Part shown: positions 18,084-27,196 of the stretch, piece after piece
Layout: every line of letters begins with the position of its first letter
Position numbering within the stretch: the first letter of the stretch is position 1
Assembly: GCA_949283575.1 (NCBI GenBank)
Contig: CASDSU010000013.1
Span: 124,001-188,000 of the forward strand
DNA from: an uncultured Eubacteriales bacterium
GTDB lineage: Bacteria > Bacillota > Clostridia > TANB77 > UBA1234
Reading direction: 5' to 3'
Length of the DNA: 64,000 bases
Notes under the pieces: generated by a model
What the model was told of the DNA's origin: nothing
Seen by the model: only the letters and a program-made list of their open reading frames with translations
Database searches by the model: none
Made by a program: the position numbers and the translations under genes

Positions 18084-18560
18084 ATGAATATAACTGAAAA
18101 AAATGATACATTATATTCAATCGGTATTTTATGGAATATGGCTGATAAGTATGCTAAAGAAATTATTTTTGAAATTTCTGAAAGTACAGAATTGACTGAA
18201 GTTACTCAATATGATTTGAAAGAAATATATGATGCGTTTGTGCTTGATTGCTATAAAGGGGATGACGAGGCGTTTTTAGATGGATATATCTATGACAAAA
18301 TAAAAAATATGAAAAAAGCTGGTAATAATAAAATTGTTCTATTTGCTGCTAAAATTAATAATCCTACATACAAAATAAATGAAGAAAATGGAATGACTCA
18401 ATGCGTTGAAATTAGAAGCATTAAAGAAAAAATTAGAAATAAATATGCTTCTAAAATTGATGGATATTTCTTTGATAATTTAATACATATGACTGACAAT
18501 GAAGAAGAATACAAAAGAGTAAGTAAAATAATATGTAATTATGATGCATATAGAGTTTGA
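18084..18560 (+). CDS. Hypothetical protein of the glycan operon
   Basis: This is a soluble protein of about 158 residues, family not recognised. AAGG 9 nt before the ATG at 18084 favours that start over the one at 18063, which abuts the previous stop. The sequence is charged and mostly helical, with a conserved-looking IYDAFVLDCYKGDDEAFLDG. It lies between an APH-like kinase and manC with short gaps, so it is probably co-transcribed and may assist glycan precursor synthesis. Confidence 0.5.
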   Translation: MNITEKNDTLYSIGILWNMADKYAKEIIFEISESTELTEVTQYDLKEIYDAFVLDCYKGDDEAFLDGYIYDKIKNMKKAGNNKIVLFAAKINNPTYKINEENGMTQCVEIRSIKEKIRNKYASKIDGYFFDNLIHMTDNEEEYKRVSKIICNYDAYRV

Positions 18561-18604
18561 ATGTATGAAAAATAATTAAAAAATTATGAAGAGAAGATGG
18601 TAAT

Positions 18605-19681
18605 ATGAAAAATTATTTGTTGATATTAGCAGGCGGAAAAGGAAACAGATTATGGCCAATTAGTACAACTAAAATGCCAAAACAATTTGTAAATTTATAT
18701 GGTAATGAAATAATGATAAATGAAACAATACGAAGAGTGGAAAATATTTTCGATTATGAGAATATTTTTGTTATTGTCAATGAAGAACAACGAGATTTAG
18801 CGGAACGTTATATTGATAACAAGATACCAAGAGAAAATATTATTACAGAGCCACAAATGAGAAACACTGCAATGTGTATTTTCTTGTCGAGTTTGAAAAT
18901 AAAAAAAATGAAGGGCGATGGCATTGTTTCTATTTTATCGTCGGATCATTACATAGAGGAAGAAGAAAAACTTCAAAATAATATATTAGATGCAATCGAA
19001 ATTGCAAAAAAAGATGACAATTTAGTTACGATTGGTATAACCCCAACATTTCCGGCTACAGGATTTGGGTATATAAAGTATGAGAAAGTTGAAGGTACTG
19101 ACGTTTATTATCGAGTTAGTGAATTTAAAGAAAAGCCTAATTATGAGAAGGCTGTTGAATTTGTAAATAGTGGTGAATATGTTTGGAATAGTGGAATGTA
19201 CGTTTGGAATCTAGAAACGATATTACAAAAGTTCCAAAAACATTTGCCTGATATATATAAGTTTGCAGATACGTTGTATAATGCGTTATCAACAAATGAA
19301 GAGAGAGAAGTTATAAAAAAAGTATATGAAAATGTAGAAACGATTTCGATAGATAAAGGAATACTAGAAAAAACTACTTCTATAAAGATGATAAAATCTG
19401 AATTTAAATGGATGGATGTTGGAAGTATAAGAAGCTTATTTGAAGTGCATAAAAAAGATAAAGATTTTAATGTAATAATTGGCGATTCTATTGTTAATAA
19501 TGTTAGTCATTCTAATATCTTGAATAAGAGTGACGAATTACTTATTACGATTGGTGTTGAAGATATAAGTATTATAAAAGATAATGATGTATGCATAGTA
19601 TGTAGCAATGATAGTATAGACGAAATACCTAAAATACACGAAGATATAAAAGAACAGGATGAATATAAAAGATTTATGTAA
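18605..19681 (+). CDS. manC: Mannose-1-phosphate guanylyltransferase
   Basis: This 358-residue nucleotidyltransferase forms GDP-mannose, or a related NDP-sugar, from mannose-1-phosphate and GTP. The N-terminal pyrophosphorylase signature LAGGKGNRLWPIS, the MPKQF motif, SSDHYI and the sugar-binding EYVWNSGMYVW are present, with EFKWMDVGS toward the end. It is the short, monofunctional type without the isomerase domain. A GAAGATGG site precedes it. It lies in a glycan operon with two glycosyltransferases and a polyol-phosphate dehydrogenase-like gene. Confidence 0.88.
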   Translation: MKNYLLILAGGKGNRLWPISTTKMPKQFVNLYGNEIMINETIRRVENIFDYENIFVIVNEEQRDLAERYIDNKIPRENIITEPQMRNTAMCIFLSSLKIKKMKGDGIVSILSSDHYIEEEEKLQNNILDAIEIAKKDDNLVTIGITPTFPATGFGYIKYEKVEGTDVYYRVSEFKEKPNYEKAVEFVNSGEYVWNSGMYVWNLETILQKFQKHLPDIYKFADTLYNALSTNEEREVIKKVYENVETISIDKGILEKTTSIKMIKSEFKWMDVGSIRSLFEVHKKDKDFNVIIGDSIVNNVSHSNILNKSDELLITIGVEDISIIKDNDVCIVCSNDSIDEIPKIHEDIKEQDEYKRFM

Positions 19682-19692
19682 GGAGAATAGGC

Positions 19693-20682
19693 ATGAGTAG
19701 TTTTAAGGATATTACAATAAAAGAAGATGCTGAAATATTTTTAAATAAGTTGGATAGAAATAGTTTACTCATTTATTCTGAAGCATCAATGAAAAAGATT
19801 AATTTCACAAATGAAAATACAAATAAGATAAATTGGCATGATATTTCAAAAAATATTTCTGATATAAATTGTGTAATAAACAATAACAATAAAATTAATC
19901 AAGTGGTTTCTTTTGGAGGCGGAAGTGCAATAGATATAGCTAAATATGTATCATATAAAATGGGGGTAAGACATATTTGTATTCCTTCGATGCTTTCTAC
20001 AAATTCATATGCAACTAATAAAGTTGCTTTAATTGATGGCGGAAATAAGTTGACGATGGACGCGAAACTTCCGGATTGTGTTATTTTAGATTGCAATTTG
20101 CTAAGAAAATCTGTAACAGAGAACTTATATGGTCTAGCTGATGTTTTATCTATTTATACTGCATCACAAGATTGGAAAATAGCTTCAAAAGATATTAATG
20201 AGAATATGGATGAAGATATTTATAAAATGTCTTCAGAATTACTTTGCGAAGTATTAGATTTTATATCTAACAATTCTTTGGATGAAATATCTAATAATAT
20301 TGAACAGTTGTACGATTACATAGGTGTGTCAGGTCATATTACAAATTTTTATGGAACAGGTAGACCAGAAAGCGGTTCTGAGCATATATTTGCTAAAAAG
20401 ATGGAAAGCAAGTTAGATGTTCCGCATGGAATTGCTGTTTCGTTTGGAATTATATTAATGTCAATAACCCAAGAGATGCCTGTAGATAATATAATTAATG
20501 CTATAAAGAAAATACAAGTATTAGATGCAAGTAATTTATATGGAGTAAATAATAGCATTATAGAAGAATCATTTATGAGCCTAATTCCAAGAAAAGATAG
20601 ATATACAATAATAGATAGAGTTTATGGCAACAATAATTATAAAAGTGAAAAGCTAAAAATATTTCATGAAAAATATAATTAA
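19693..20682 (+). CDS. Glycerol-1-phosphate dehydrogenase-like (Fe-ADH/AraM family)
   Basis: This 329-residue NAD(P)-dependent enzyme has the dehydroquinate synthase/iron-alcohol-dehydrogenase fold. It shows VVSFGGGSAIDIAKY (nucleotide-binding GGGS), the IPSMLSTNSYATN segment and the metal-site histidines in ESGSEHIF and VPHGIAVSFG. These are typical of the AraM/EgsA branch, which reduces dihydroxyacetone phosphate to sn-glycerol-1-phosphate. In this operon it could supply a glycerol phosphate for a teichoic-acid-like polymer; that is inference. AAGGAGAA precedes the ATG and the gene follows manC closely. Confidence 0.72.
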   Translation: MSSFKDITIKEDAEIFLNKLDRNSLLIYSEASMKKINFTNENTNKINWHDISKNISDINCVINNNNKINQVVSFGGGSAIDIAKYVSYKMGVRHICIPSMLSTNSYATNKVALIDGGNKLTMDAKLPDCVILDCNLLRKSVTENLYGLADVLSIYTASQDWKIASKDINENMDEDIYKMSSELLCEVLDFISNNSLDEISNNIEQLYDYIGVSGHITNFYGTGRPESGSEHIFAKKMESKLDVPHGIAVSFGIILMSITQEMPVDNIINAIKKIQVLDASNLYGVNNSIIEESFMSLIPRKDRYTIIDRVYGNNNYKSEKLKIFHEKYN

Positions 20683-20694
20683 AGGATGAAAATT

Positions 20695-21723
20695 ATGATT
20701 TTAATTAATGATTTTTTTGTAAGGCATAAAGAAGCTGTGTCTAATCAAATGGAGCTTATTTCAAAAAGAAATAACGGAAAAATTATTGCAGCTACAAGAT
20801 TTATGAATCAAAAAGCAATGCAATCAGAAGATATAAAAGACAATATATATATCTATTCGCCAATGGTGTATATTATAAAAGCAATGAAAGAGATTATAAG
20901 TAATCCAAAAGAAATTGTACATATATTTGAAGAAGAGCCTTGCTTATGGAAAAGGTTATTACTTAATTTTTCTAAAAATCCACTATATGTTTCTATGTAT
21001 CGAAGGCCGAATGAAAAATATAGTAAGCATTTAAAAAAATATAAAAACTTAAAAAAAGTTTTTGTGGAACTGGACAAACATAAAGAAATGTTAATTCAAT
21101 ATGGATTTAAGTCTAATCAAATAGAAGTAACACCGACTCCGTCGAAAATTCCGAGAAAGAAAAGCGAAAAGATATTTAATAAAGAAAATGTAAATATTGT
21201 TTTTGCAAGTTGGAACAATGCAGAAGGGGATGCGATTGTAGAAAGAGGCTTAGAATATCTACTTGGCTTATTAAGAGAAAATACAAATTTCTATTTAACG
21301 ATTCCGTTAAGAGATAATGATACAAAAGAATTCGAGAAAAGAGCCGAAGAGTATAATGTATGGGATAGAATTGCACTTCTAAATATAAACAATAATACTG
21401 ATTTATTGATTAATATGTTTGATGAAGCGGATTTTGTAGCTTTTGTTCCGCAAAAAAAAGTTGTGAAAGATGTTCCTAATTCACTAATTGATGGAATTGT
21501 AAGAGGAAAACCTATAATAATTTCAAATGTAATAGATTTTTCGGATACGGTAGCGAAAGAAAAAATAGGATATGTTATAGAAAAAGGGTATGAACCAAAG
21601 AAGTTAGAAATTACGGCGGAAGAGTATAAAAAAATGAGTGATAAGGCATATAGCTATTCAATCAAACATTCACAAGATAATTACGCTAAAATAATAGAAA
21701 AAGCGTATAAAAATAAAAAGTAA
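20695..21723 (+). CDS. Glycosyltransferase-like protein
   Basis: This is a protein of about 342 residues with a GT-B-like layout. It has an N-terminal Rossmann region, a linker near PTPSKIPRKKSEK, and a C-terminal domain with VPNSLIDGIVRGKPIIISNV, the position of the acceptor/nucleotide-binding E/D motif in GT4-like enzymes (here D instead of the usual E). ATG 20695 has AAAGGA 8 nt upstream; the ATG at 20686 overlaps that site. It probably transfers a sugar in surface glycan assembly. Donor and acceptor are unknown. Confidence 0.65.
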   Translation: MILINDFFVRHKEAVSNQMELISKRNNGKIIAATRFMNQKAMQSEDIKDNIYIYSPMVYIIKAMKEIISNPKEIVHIFEEEPCLWKRLLLNFSKNPLYVSMYRRPNEKYSKHLKKYKNLKKVFVELDKHKEMLIQYGFKSNQIEVTPTPSKIPRKKSEKIFNKENVNIVFASWNNAEGDAIVERGLEYLLGLLRENTNFYLTIPLRDNDTKEFEKRAEEYNVWDRIALLNINNNTDLLINMFDEADFVAFVPQKKVVKDVPNSLIDGIVRGKPIIISNVIDFSDTVAKEKIGYVIEKGYEPKKLEITAEEYKKMSDKAYSYSIKHSQDNYAKIIEKAYKNKK

Positions 21724-21739
21724 GAAAGGAATGATAAGA

Positions 21740-22876
21740 ATGAAAATAGCAATCATAAATCCATGGTCAATATCAAGTAAATCAATAGGAGGAACAGAAA
21801 GATTTGTAATAGATTTAGCAGAATCTTTAACAAATTTGAAAAATGAAGTTGATGTTTATATGTTTTCGGGAGAAGATCATATCGAAAATGGTGTTAATTA
21901 TATAAATATCAATTTGTTTAATATGGAAGGAGATGCCGACGAGTATATAATTCAAGAAGCTTTTGGTGAATTTGAAACTGATGAGTCGTATGAAAACTTG
22001 GCCAAACGATTAGAGAAAATTGATATGTCAAAATATGATTGCATTCATTTGAATTCATTACTTTTCTTGCATGCGTGGAAAAATAAAAAGAGAATATTTA
22101 CAATACATACAAATCCATTTGAATATGAGCTTGCGTGGGGAAAAAATTCTTATAATAAAGTGTTACAAGTTATGAGAGAGTATAAGGATGATGCAAATAC
22201 AATATTTGTTGCGCCATCTAGATATTATGCTAAGCAATATGAGGAACTAACCGATTGCAAAATTGAATTTATACCTCATTCAATAGATATAAATAGATTG
22301 TATACTGATTTAAATAGAGAGGAAATAGTAGAAAAATATAATTTAAATGGTGAAAAGATAAGAATAATAGTACCAAGTAGATTAGAGCCACTTCAAAAAC
22401 AACCAATGTTACTTATAGATGCTTGTGTTATGCTAGAGCCAGAAATGAAAGAAAAAATCGAAATTATTTTTACAGGATTAGATAAACAATATATTAAGTT
22501 TGTTGATGGCTTAAAAGAAAAAGCAGAATCAAATGATATTGATGTGAAAATATTGAGATTTGATCAAATGTCAGAGGTATATAAAATAGCAGATTTAACG
22601 GTGTTACCAAGTAGATCAGAAAGTTTTGGATATTCTGCACTTGAATCATTAACATTGGGTATTCCAACTATTTTAAATGAAATTCCTACATTTAAAGAAA
22701 TAGGAGAAGGAAATAATAATTGTACATTTTTTGATAATACTCCAAGTAACTTAAAAGACAAAATAATGAGAATTATTGAAAATAGTATTAATGAAAGAAA
22801 AAATCCAACTGATGAATGGAATGAGCAATATAGTCAGCAAACATTTGCGCATAATTACGAAAATTTAATGATATAA
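21740..22876 (+). CDS. Glycosyltransferase family 4
   Basis: This 378-residue GT-B enzyme has an N-terminal GGTERFVIDLAESL loop, the acceptor-side FTIHTNPFEYE, the donor-domain strand IRIIVPSRLEPLQKQP and the signature SRSESFGYSALESLTLGIPT with the ExxxxxxxE pattern of GT4 enzymes. AAAGGA 9 nt upstream supports ATG 21740. It is the last gene of the glycan operon and is followed by a strong bidirectional terminator. GDP-mannose made by the upstream manC is a plausible donor, which is inference. Confidence 0.82.
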   Translation: MKIAIINPWSISSKSIGGTERFVIDLAESLTNLKNEVDVYMFSGEDHIENGVNYININLFNMEGDADEYIIQEAFGEFETDESYENLAKRLEKIDMSKYDCIHLNSLLFLHAWKNKKRIFTIHTNPFEYELAWGKNSYNKVLQVMREYKDDANTIFVAPSRYYAKQYEELTDCKIEFIPHSIDINRLYTDLNREEIVEKYNLNGEKIRIIVPSRLEPLQKQPMLLIDACVMLEPEMKEKIEIIFTGLDKQYIKFVDGLKEKAESNDIDVKILRFDQMSEVYKIADLTVLPSRSESFGYSALESLTLGIPTILNEIPTFKEIGEGNNNCTFFDNTPSNLKDKIMRIIENSINERKNPTDEWNEQYSQQTFAHNYENLMI

Positions 22877-22880
22877 ATGA

Positions 22881-22915
22881 AAATCTGGTGTCAATTTACG
22901 ACACCAGATTTTTTA
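22881..22915. terminator. Bidirectional terminator
   Basis: AAATCTGGTGTC (22881-22892) pairs with GACACCAGATTT (22900-22911), A-rich on one side and T-rich on the other. It sits between the convergent glycosyltransferase and HAD genes. Confidence 0.85.
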
Positions 22916-23521
22916 TAATATATCAAGTAATTCTTTTATATCTTTTATGGTGTAATCGTAGTCTTTACAAGTTCCAAATCCATACGAAGCCCATATAAAA
23001 CGATTGTTTGAATTAATAGCAGCATCATGATCTTTTTCAGTATCTCCAATGTAGATTGAACTATCTATACCATTTCGAGCCATAAGTAACTGTATATTCG
23101 AAGCTTTTGGCAAATTAGTGTTTCCAGAACATTCAAAATCTTTGAAATAATGATTTAAATTATAAAAATTTAAAAATGTTTCGATATATCCTTTTTGACA
23201 ATTACTAACTATATATAAATTGTATTTCTTTGATAACTCTTGAATCGTATCTATTGTGTTGGGATAAATATTTCCGCCGTGAATTGCTAAAAATTCATTT
23301 TCGGAATTTTGACATTCATTTAAAAAAGAATTGCCTAAAGATGGGTTGTTATTAAAAAATTTTGCTATGATATCAGAATTGCTTAATCCCATAATAGATT
23401 CAATAGGAATCTTATTTAAATCAATGTTATATTGCTTAGCAATAGAGGTCCACACTATTTTTATTTGCTTTGTTGAATCCCATAATGTACCATCTAAATC
23501 AAATATTAAAGAATCTTTCAT
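22913..23521 (-). CDS. HAD-superfamily phosphatase (phosphoglycolate phosphatase-like)
   Basis: This is a 202-residue HAD hydrolase with motif I FDLDGTLWDS, motif II IVSNCQKG, a lysine in the LPKAS region and motif IV IYIGDTEKDHDAA. The helical cap between motifs I and II places it near Gph/PGP-type phosphatases. AAGGAGCG precedes the ATG. The substrate cannot be deduced; the neighbouring glycan operon is convergent, so no functional link is implied. Confidence 0.8.
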   Translation of the reverse strand: MKDSLIFDLDGTLWDSTKQIKIVWTSIAKQYNIDLNKIPIESIMGLSNSDIIAKFFNNNPSLGNSFLNECQNSENEFLAIHGGNIYPNTIDTIQELSKKYNLYIVSNCQKGYIETFLNFYNLNHYFKDFECSGNTNLPKASNIQLLMARNGIDSSIYIGDTEKDHDAAINSNNRFIWASYGFGTCKDYDYTIKDIKELLDIL

Positions 23522-23680
23522 AATTCGCTCCTTATTTTTTATAACAAGATTGTATTATATAATATGATCATATTCAATAGGGTCACAATTGTATTAAAAC
23601 AAGACCATTGCAGACAATAAAAAAATATGTTAAAAATATGTAAAGATAGAATGAAAACACTAAAGAAAAGGAATGATTGT

Positions 23681-23902
23681 ATGAATAAAATTAATTTAAA
23701 GTATTTTATATGTTTAATTTGTAGTAGTTTGTTGTTATATCCTACATTGAATGTGCTTTTCTTTTAAGGGAATATAATAAATAATCTTGATATCAGAAAT
23801 GTTATTTTAATTTTATTGCCGGAAATTTTTGCAATATTAACACTTGGTAATCCTTACTTTTTTATTAATGAATTTGGTGAGATAAATAAGAAAGTAGAAT
23901 AA
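23681..23902 (+). pseudogene. Small membrane protein gene with in-frame TAA
   Basis: ATG 23681 with AAAGGA upstream opens a frame of 73 codons. TAA at 23765-23767 (codon 29) interrupts it after MNKINLKYFICLICSSLLLY and eight more residues. The same frame then continues as NNLDIRNVILILLPEIFAIL and onward to TAA at 23900-23902. Both halves contain a hydrophobic segment, so the intact protein would have two membrane helices. No family is recognised. The interruption needs only a one-base change; it is either decay or an error. Confidence 0.5.
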
Positions 23903-23919
23903 ATTAAAGGAGATAATAA

Positions 23920-24411
23920 ATGAAAAGGGTATCGTATATGGGAGTCTTTTTTGATGAAGAAACAAAGACTAGATTAATAGAAAAACAAAAAAATAAGTTG
24001 CCTATAATTGCATCTGATATGCATTGCACGTTTAAATATGCACCGACTAAAAGTGAAACAAGAGAATTTTTTAAATTATTAGGCGGAAGAAATATTGATT
24101 TGAAAATAACTGGTTATGCTTCGGATGGAATGAATAGTGGTTTCTCTATTGAATTAACTCCTGAACAAAGGCTTGTATATACAAACGATATAATGGTAGA
24201 CGGAATGCGTGAAATTCGTCCAGCGCATATAACGGTTTCGATGGAAGAAGGTGCATATGCTGTTAATACGGGATATTTGAATTTCCAAAAGTTAGAGGAA
24301 CCTTTTAGCATAAGCGGTAGGGCTGGCGTTTTAATGAAAGATAGAGATAGAAATAAAGAATGGGTTGAGTTTGAGAATCCATATAAGCAATTAGATTTTG
24401 ATGAGAGATAA
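23920..24411 (+). CDS. 2H phosphoesterase-like protein
   Basis: This 163-residue protein has two H-x-T-x motifs, HCTF at about residues 36-39 and HITV at about 103-106, separated by a strand-rich region. That is the hallmark of the 2H (LigT/cyclic phosphodiesterase) superfamily, which acts on 2',3'-cyclic phosphates or 2'-5' linkages of RNA or nucleotides. Length suits the family. AAAGGAGA precedes the ATG. The gene converges on the cysteine desulfurase gene across repeat copy B. The exact substrate is unknown. Confidence 0.6.
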   Translation: MKRVSYMGVFFDEETKTRLIEKQKNKLPIIASDMHCTFKYAPTKSETREFFKLLGGRNIDLKITGYASDGMNSGFSIELTPEQRLVYTNDIMVDGMREIRPAHITVSMEEGAYAVNTGYLNFQKLEEPFSISGRAGVLMKDRDRNKEWVEFENPYKQLDFDER

Positions 24412-24423
24412 GGCTAAATGTTC

Positions 24424-24530
24424 AAACAACAAAAAAGTATTGTTTTTTGTCGCCGAGTTCTCATGTTCATTGCATCATATTTGCAATGAGTTGTCCGAGG
24501 CTTAAAAACAATACTTTTTTTGTTTGTTTT
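24424..24530. repeat. Long quasi-palindromic repeat, copy B (between convergent genes)
   Basis: It carries the same arms as copy A (AAAAAAGTATTGTTTTTT, then GTCGCCGAGTTCTCAT, TTCATTGCA and TGCAATGA, GTCCGAGGCTTAAAAACAA, TACTTTTTT), but the right half lacks about 9 nt. On its right, GAAAAAGGAACCGTCCCAAT (24542-24561) is the outer arm also found in copy C; the left outer arm is absent. Confidence 0.85.
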
Positions 24531-24591
24531 CGCCAAATTTTGAAAAAGGAACCGTCCCAATTTTCAAAAACACTTTGTATCATTTGTTCAT

Positions 24592-25722
24592 CTAGCTTCT
24601 AAGAATTTTTCGTAAAGAATAGATTAAGAAATTGACTTCTTCTTTTGTATTGTTTTTGCCAATTGTTACTCGAAGTGAGTTGTGTGAATATTCTTCTGGC
24701 ATCCCTATTGCCTCTAGAACATGAGAGAGTCTTGTTATCCCAGCTGAACATGCGCTTCCGGCCGAAGCGTAGATGCCGACTTCGTCTAAAGTTTTCAAAA
24801 GTTTGCTACCTTGCACGTTTCTAAAAGAAATGTTTGCGTTACCGGGTAATCTGTTTTTCATACTTCCATTAATTTTTATGTCTGGAAATTCTTTTGTCAT
24901 ATTGTTTAAAAAATAGTCTCTTAAATATTTTATTTTTTTGTTATGAGCTTCTAAGTTTTTATATGCTAAGTCAATTGCTGTTCCAAGTCCAACTATTCCT
25001 GCAATGTTTTCTGTTCCTGCACGCATGTTTCGTTCTTGATGTCCTCCTGACATGAATCTATCAAAATCGACAGTTTCTCTCACATATAGTGCACCAATAC
25101 CTTTAGGTCCATAAAATTTGTGTGCTGACATAGAAAGTGCATCAATATTAAGCTCATCAACATTAATTCTTAAATTGCCTATTGCCTGCACAGCATCTGT
25201 ATGAAATGGAATGTTGTGTTTTTTCGCAATTCTTCCAATTTCTTTAATTGGTTGGATTGTTCCAATTTCATTATTGGCAAACATTATACTAATCAAAATT
25301 GTTGAAGAAGTAATGGCGTTTTCTAATTGATTTAAATCAATGACCCCCAAATTATTAACAGGTAAATAAGTTACATTAAAACCTTCTTTTTCGAGTTCTT
25401 TTGCGCTTTCTAAAATTGCAGGATGTTCAATAGAAGAAGTGATAATATGATTACCTTTAAAGCGGTTCGCGTGTGCAATACCTTTTAATGCAGTATTATC
25501 ACTTTCGGTACCTCCAGAAGTAAAGTATATTTCATTTGGTTTAGCACCTAAAACGTTTGCAACTTTTTTTCTTGAATTTTCAATTGCTATTTTAGAATTT
25601 CTTCCTAATTTATACGAACTAGAAGCGTTACCATATGCAATATTTGAATAAGGTAACATTTCTTTTAAAACATCATTGTCAAGACATGTTGTAGCAGCGT
25701 TATCAAAATAATAAAATTTCAT
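24592..25722 (-). CDS. Cysteine desulfurase (NifS/IscS-like)
   Basis: This is a PLP-dependent class V enzyme of 376 residues that removes sulfur from cysteine for Fe-S clusters or tRNA thiolation. It shows YFDNAATTCLD at the start, FTSGGTESDNTALKG, the HTDAVQAIG segment, the PLP lysine in SAHKFYGPKGIGALY and the active-site cysteine loop in ASAGSACSAG. It lies divergently from the Tad-like operon, sharing an intergenic region with TTACA repeats. No IscU or thiI gene is adjacent. Confidence 0.9.
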   Translation of the reverse strand: MKFYYFDNAATTCLDNDVLKEMLPYSNIAYGNASSSYKLGRNSKIAIENSRKKVANVLGAKPNEIYFTSGGTESDNTALKGIAHANRFKGNHIITSSIEHPAILESAKELEKEGFNVTYLPVNNLGVIDLNQLENAITSSTILISIMFANNEIGTIQPIKEIGRIAKKHNIPFHTDAVQAIGNLRINVDELNIDALSMSAHKFYGPKGIGALYVRETVDFDRFMSGGHQERNMRAGTENIAGIVGLGTAIDLAYKNLEAHNKKIKYLRDYFLNNMTKEFPDIKINGSMKNRLPGNANISFRNVQGSKLLKTLDEVGIYASAGSACSAGITRLSHVLEAIGMPEEYSHNSLRVTIGKNNTKEEVNFLIYSLRKILRS

Positions 25723-25759
25723 ATAAACAACCTCGCTTTATAAATAATATGAAAAGCAG

Positions 25760-25786
25760 TTACTGATTTGTTACAGTAATATTACA
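25760..25786 (+). promoter_or_regulatory. TTACT/TTACA/TTACA direct repeats at 11-bp spacing
   Basis: TTACT (25760-25764), TTACA (25771-25775) and TTACA (25782-25786) recur every 11 bp, one helical turn. This is typical of OmpR-family response-regulator sites such as PhoP boxes. They lie 25 bp upstream of the Tad operon -35 and between two divergent genes. The pair at 38096-38111 is alike. Confidence 0.45.
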
Positions 25787-25811
25787 TTTTCGTTAAAAAA
25801 AAGTATTTTTG

Positions 25812-25840
25812 TTGAGTCGAATTTTGTATTATGCTACACT
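25812..25840 (+). promoter_or_regulatory. Promoter of the Tad-like operon
   Basis: TTGAGT (25812-25817), 17-bp spacer, extended -10 TGCTACACT with TACACT at 25835-25840. It excludes the in-frame start at 25809. Confidence 0.55.
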
Positions 25841-25883
25841 AATCATATGTAAGAGAATGCGAAGTAGAGGAGAGGATTATATT

Positions 25884-27158
25884 ATGATGTTAGGACCAAT
25901 GAAGAAAAAAATGATAACCGTAGGTGTTGTTTCATTTGTGATACCTTGTTTGATATTTGGTGTGATTTTTGCTATGTATTCTTCTAGTAAGAATGAGAAA
26001 ATAGCTGAATTAGACGAGAAGGTTGCGGAAGATGTTAGACTAGGTTTTTCAGGTGATTTACCAATAAATCACATAATTCGTGAGTCGGATTTAATGGAAT
26101 TACAGGTTAAGGATATAAGTATACCAAAAAATGCTTATACAGTTGGTAGAAAAAGTGAAGTTGTTGGTCAAAAATTAAAGCTTCCTGTATTCGCAAAAAC
26201 AATGGTTGTTGATACCATGTTTTATAATTCGGGTGATGATGTTACAAATGATCTAAGAGTTAGAGAATTAAACATGATTGCATTACCAAGTGACTTGAAA
26301 CAAGGAGATTATATAGATATAAGAGTGTTATTCCCAACGGGTGAAGATTTCTTAGTTGCTGTAGCTAAAGAAATCATTCAACTTGGTCAATCTGCGGATT
26401 CAAATTCAATATTTATAGAATTAACTGAAGAAGAACAAGAAAAATTAAATGGTGCAATTATAGAGTCATATATGTATGACAGTATAAAAATATATGCTGT
26501 TAAATATGTAAATGAAAAAGAACAGTTGTTTAAAGAAGAAGCAGTTGATTATGTGGAAATATATGAAAAAGCTGTAGAAAGATTGATATCTGGTGATTAT
26601 GAAATTGCTTATGCTGAAGAGCTTGCTAAGACAGAACCTTTAAAAAATTCAAGTGGAGAAATTTTATATAACGCAAGTGGCGAAGTAATGTATCCAGAAA
26701 TAAAGGTTGAGCCAAAGAAGGCTGAAGACTATACAGCTGAGGAGATTGCACTTGCTGCAGGAATGAAGGTTGAAGACGTTGAAGCTATAAGAGATGCTTT
26801 AGGTAAAGAGCCTCAAGATGAATTATTACTTTCACACTATAGATTACAAACAATTTATGTAAGTAAACTTTTAAAACCAAATTATCCAGTTAGAAAAGAA
26901 GTTGCTGCGGTTCTTAAAAATAATCCTAATATTTTAGACGAAATAAAGTCAAAATATAATGTGGAAGATTTAGAACAACAAAGAGCAAATTTAGTAAATA
27001 CATCTGTATTTAAATATGATGAATCAACAGGTTTATATGAAGAAGATACAACTGTTTTAGGAAATATTGCTAGTAATTTGGAAGATGAAATTGAACTACA
27101 AAAAGAAGAGAGAAAACAATATCTTCAAAATCTAATTAGAAATAATATGGTAAATTAG
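25884..27158 (+). CDS. CpaB/RcpC-like SAF-domain protein of a Tad-like system
   Basis: This 424-residue protein has one N-terminal membrane helix (VGVVSFVIPCLIFGVIFAMY) and an extracytoplasmic SAF-type segment beginning FSGDLPINHIIRESDLM, followed by an RcpC-like strand region (LPSDLKQGDYIDIRVLFP). This is the layout of CpaB-type pilus assembly proteins. The C-terminal third is unusual: a charged, helical extension with a DYTAEEIALAAGMKVEDVEA segment. GGAGAGG 8 nt upstream fixes ATG 25884. First gene of an operon reaching to 36438. Confidence 0.7.
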   Translation: MMLGPMKKKMITVGVVSFVIPCLIFGVIFAMYSSSKNEKIAELDEKVAEDVRLGFSGDLPINHIIRESDLMELQVKDISIPKNAYTVGRKSEVVGQKLKLPVFAKTMVVDTMFYNSGDDVTNDLRVRELNMIALPSDLKQGDYIDIRVLFPTGEDFLVAVAKEIIQLGQSADSNSIFIELTEEEQEKLNGAIIESYMYDSIKIYAVKYVNEKEQLFKEEAVDYVEIYEKAVERLISGDYEIAYAEELAKTEPLKNSSGEILYNASGEVMYPEIKVEPKKAEDYTAEEIALAAGMKVEDVEAIRDALGKEPQDELLLSHYRLQTIYVSKLLKPNYPVRKEVAAVLKNNPNILDEIKSKYNVEDLEQQRANLVNTSVFKYDESTGLYEEDTTVLGNIASNLEDEIELQKEERKQYLQNLIRNNMVN

Positions 27159-27196
27159 AAAATTAGTTGATATTTCACAAGAGGGGAGAAAAACAA

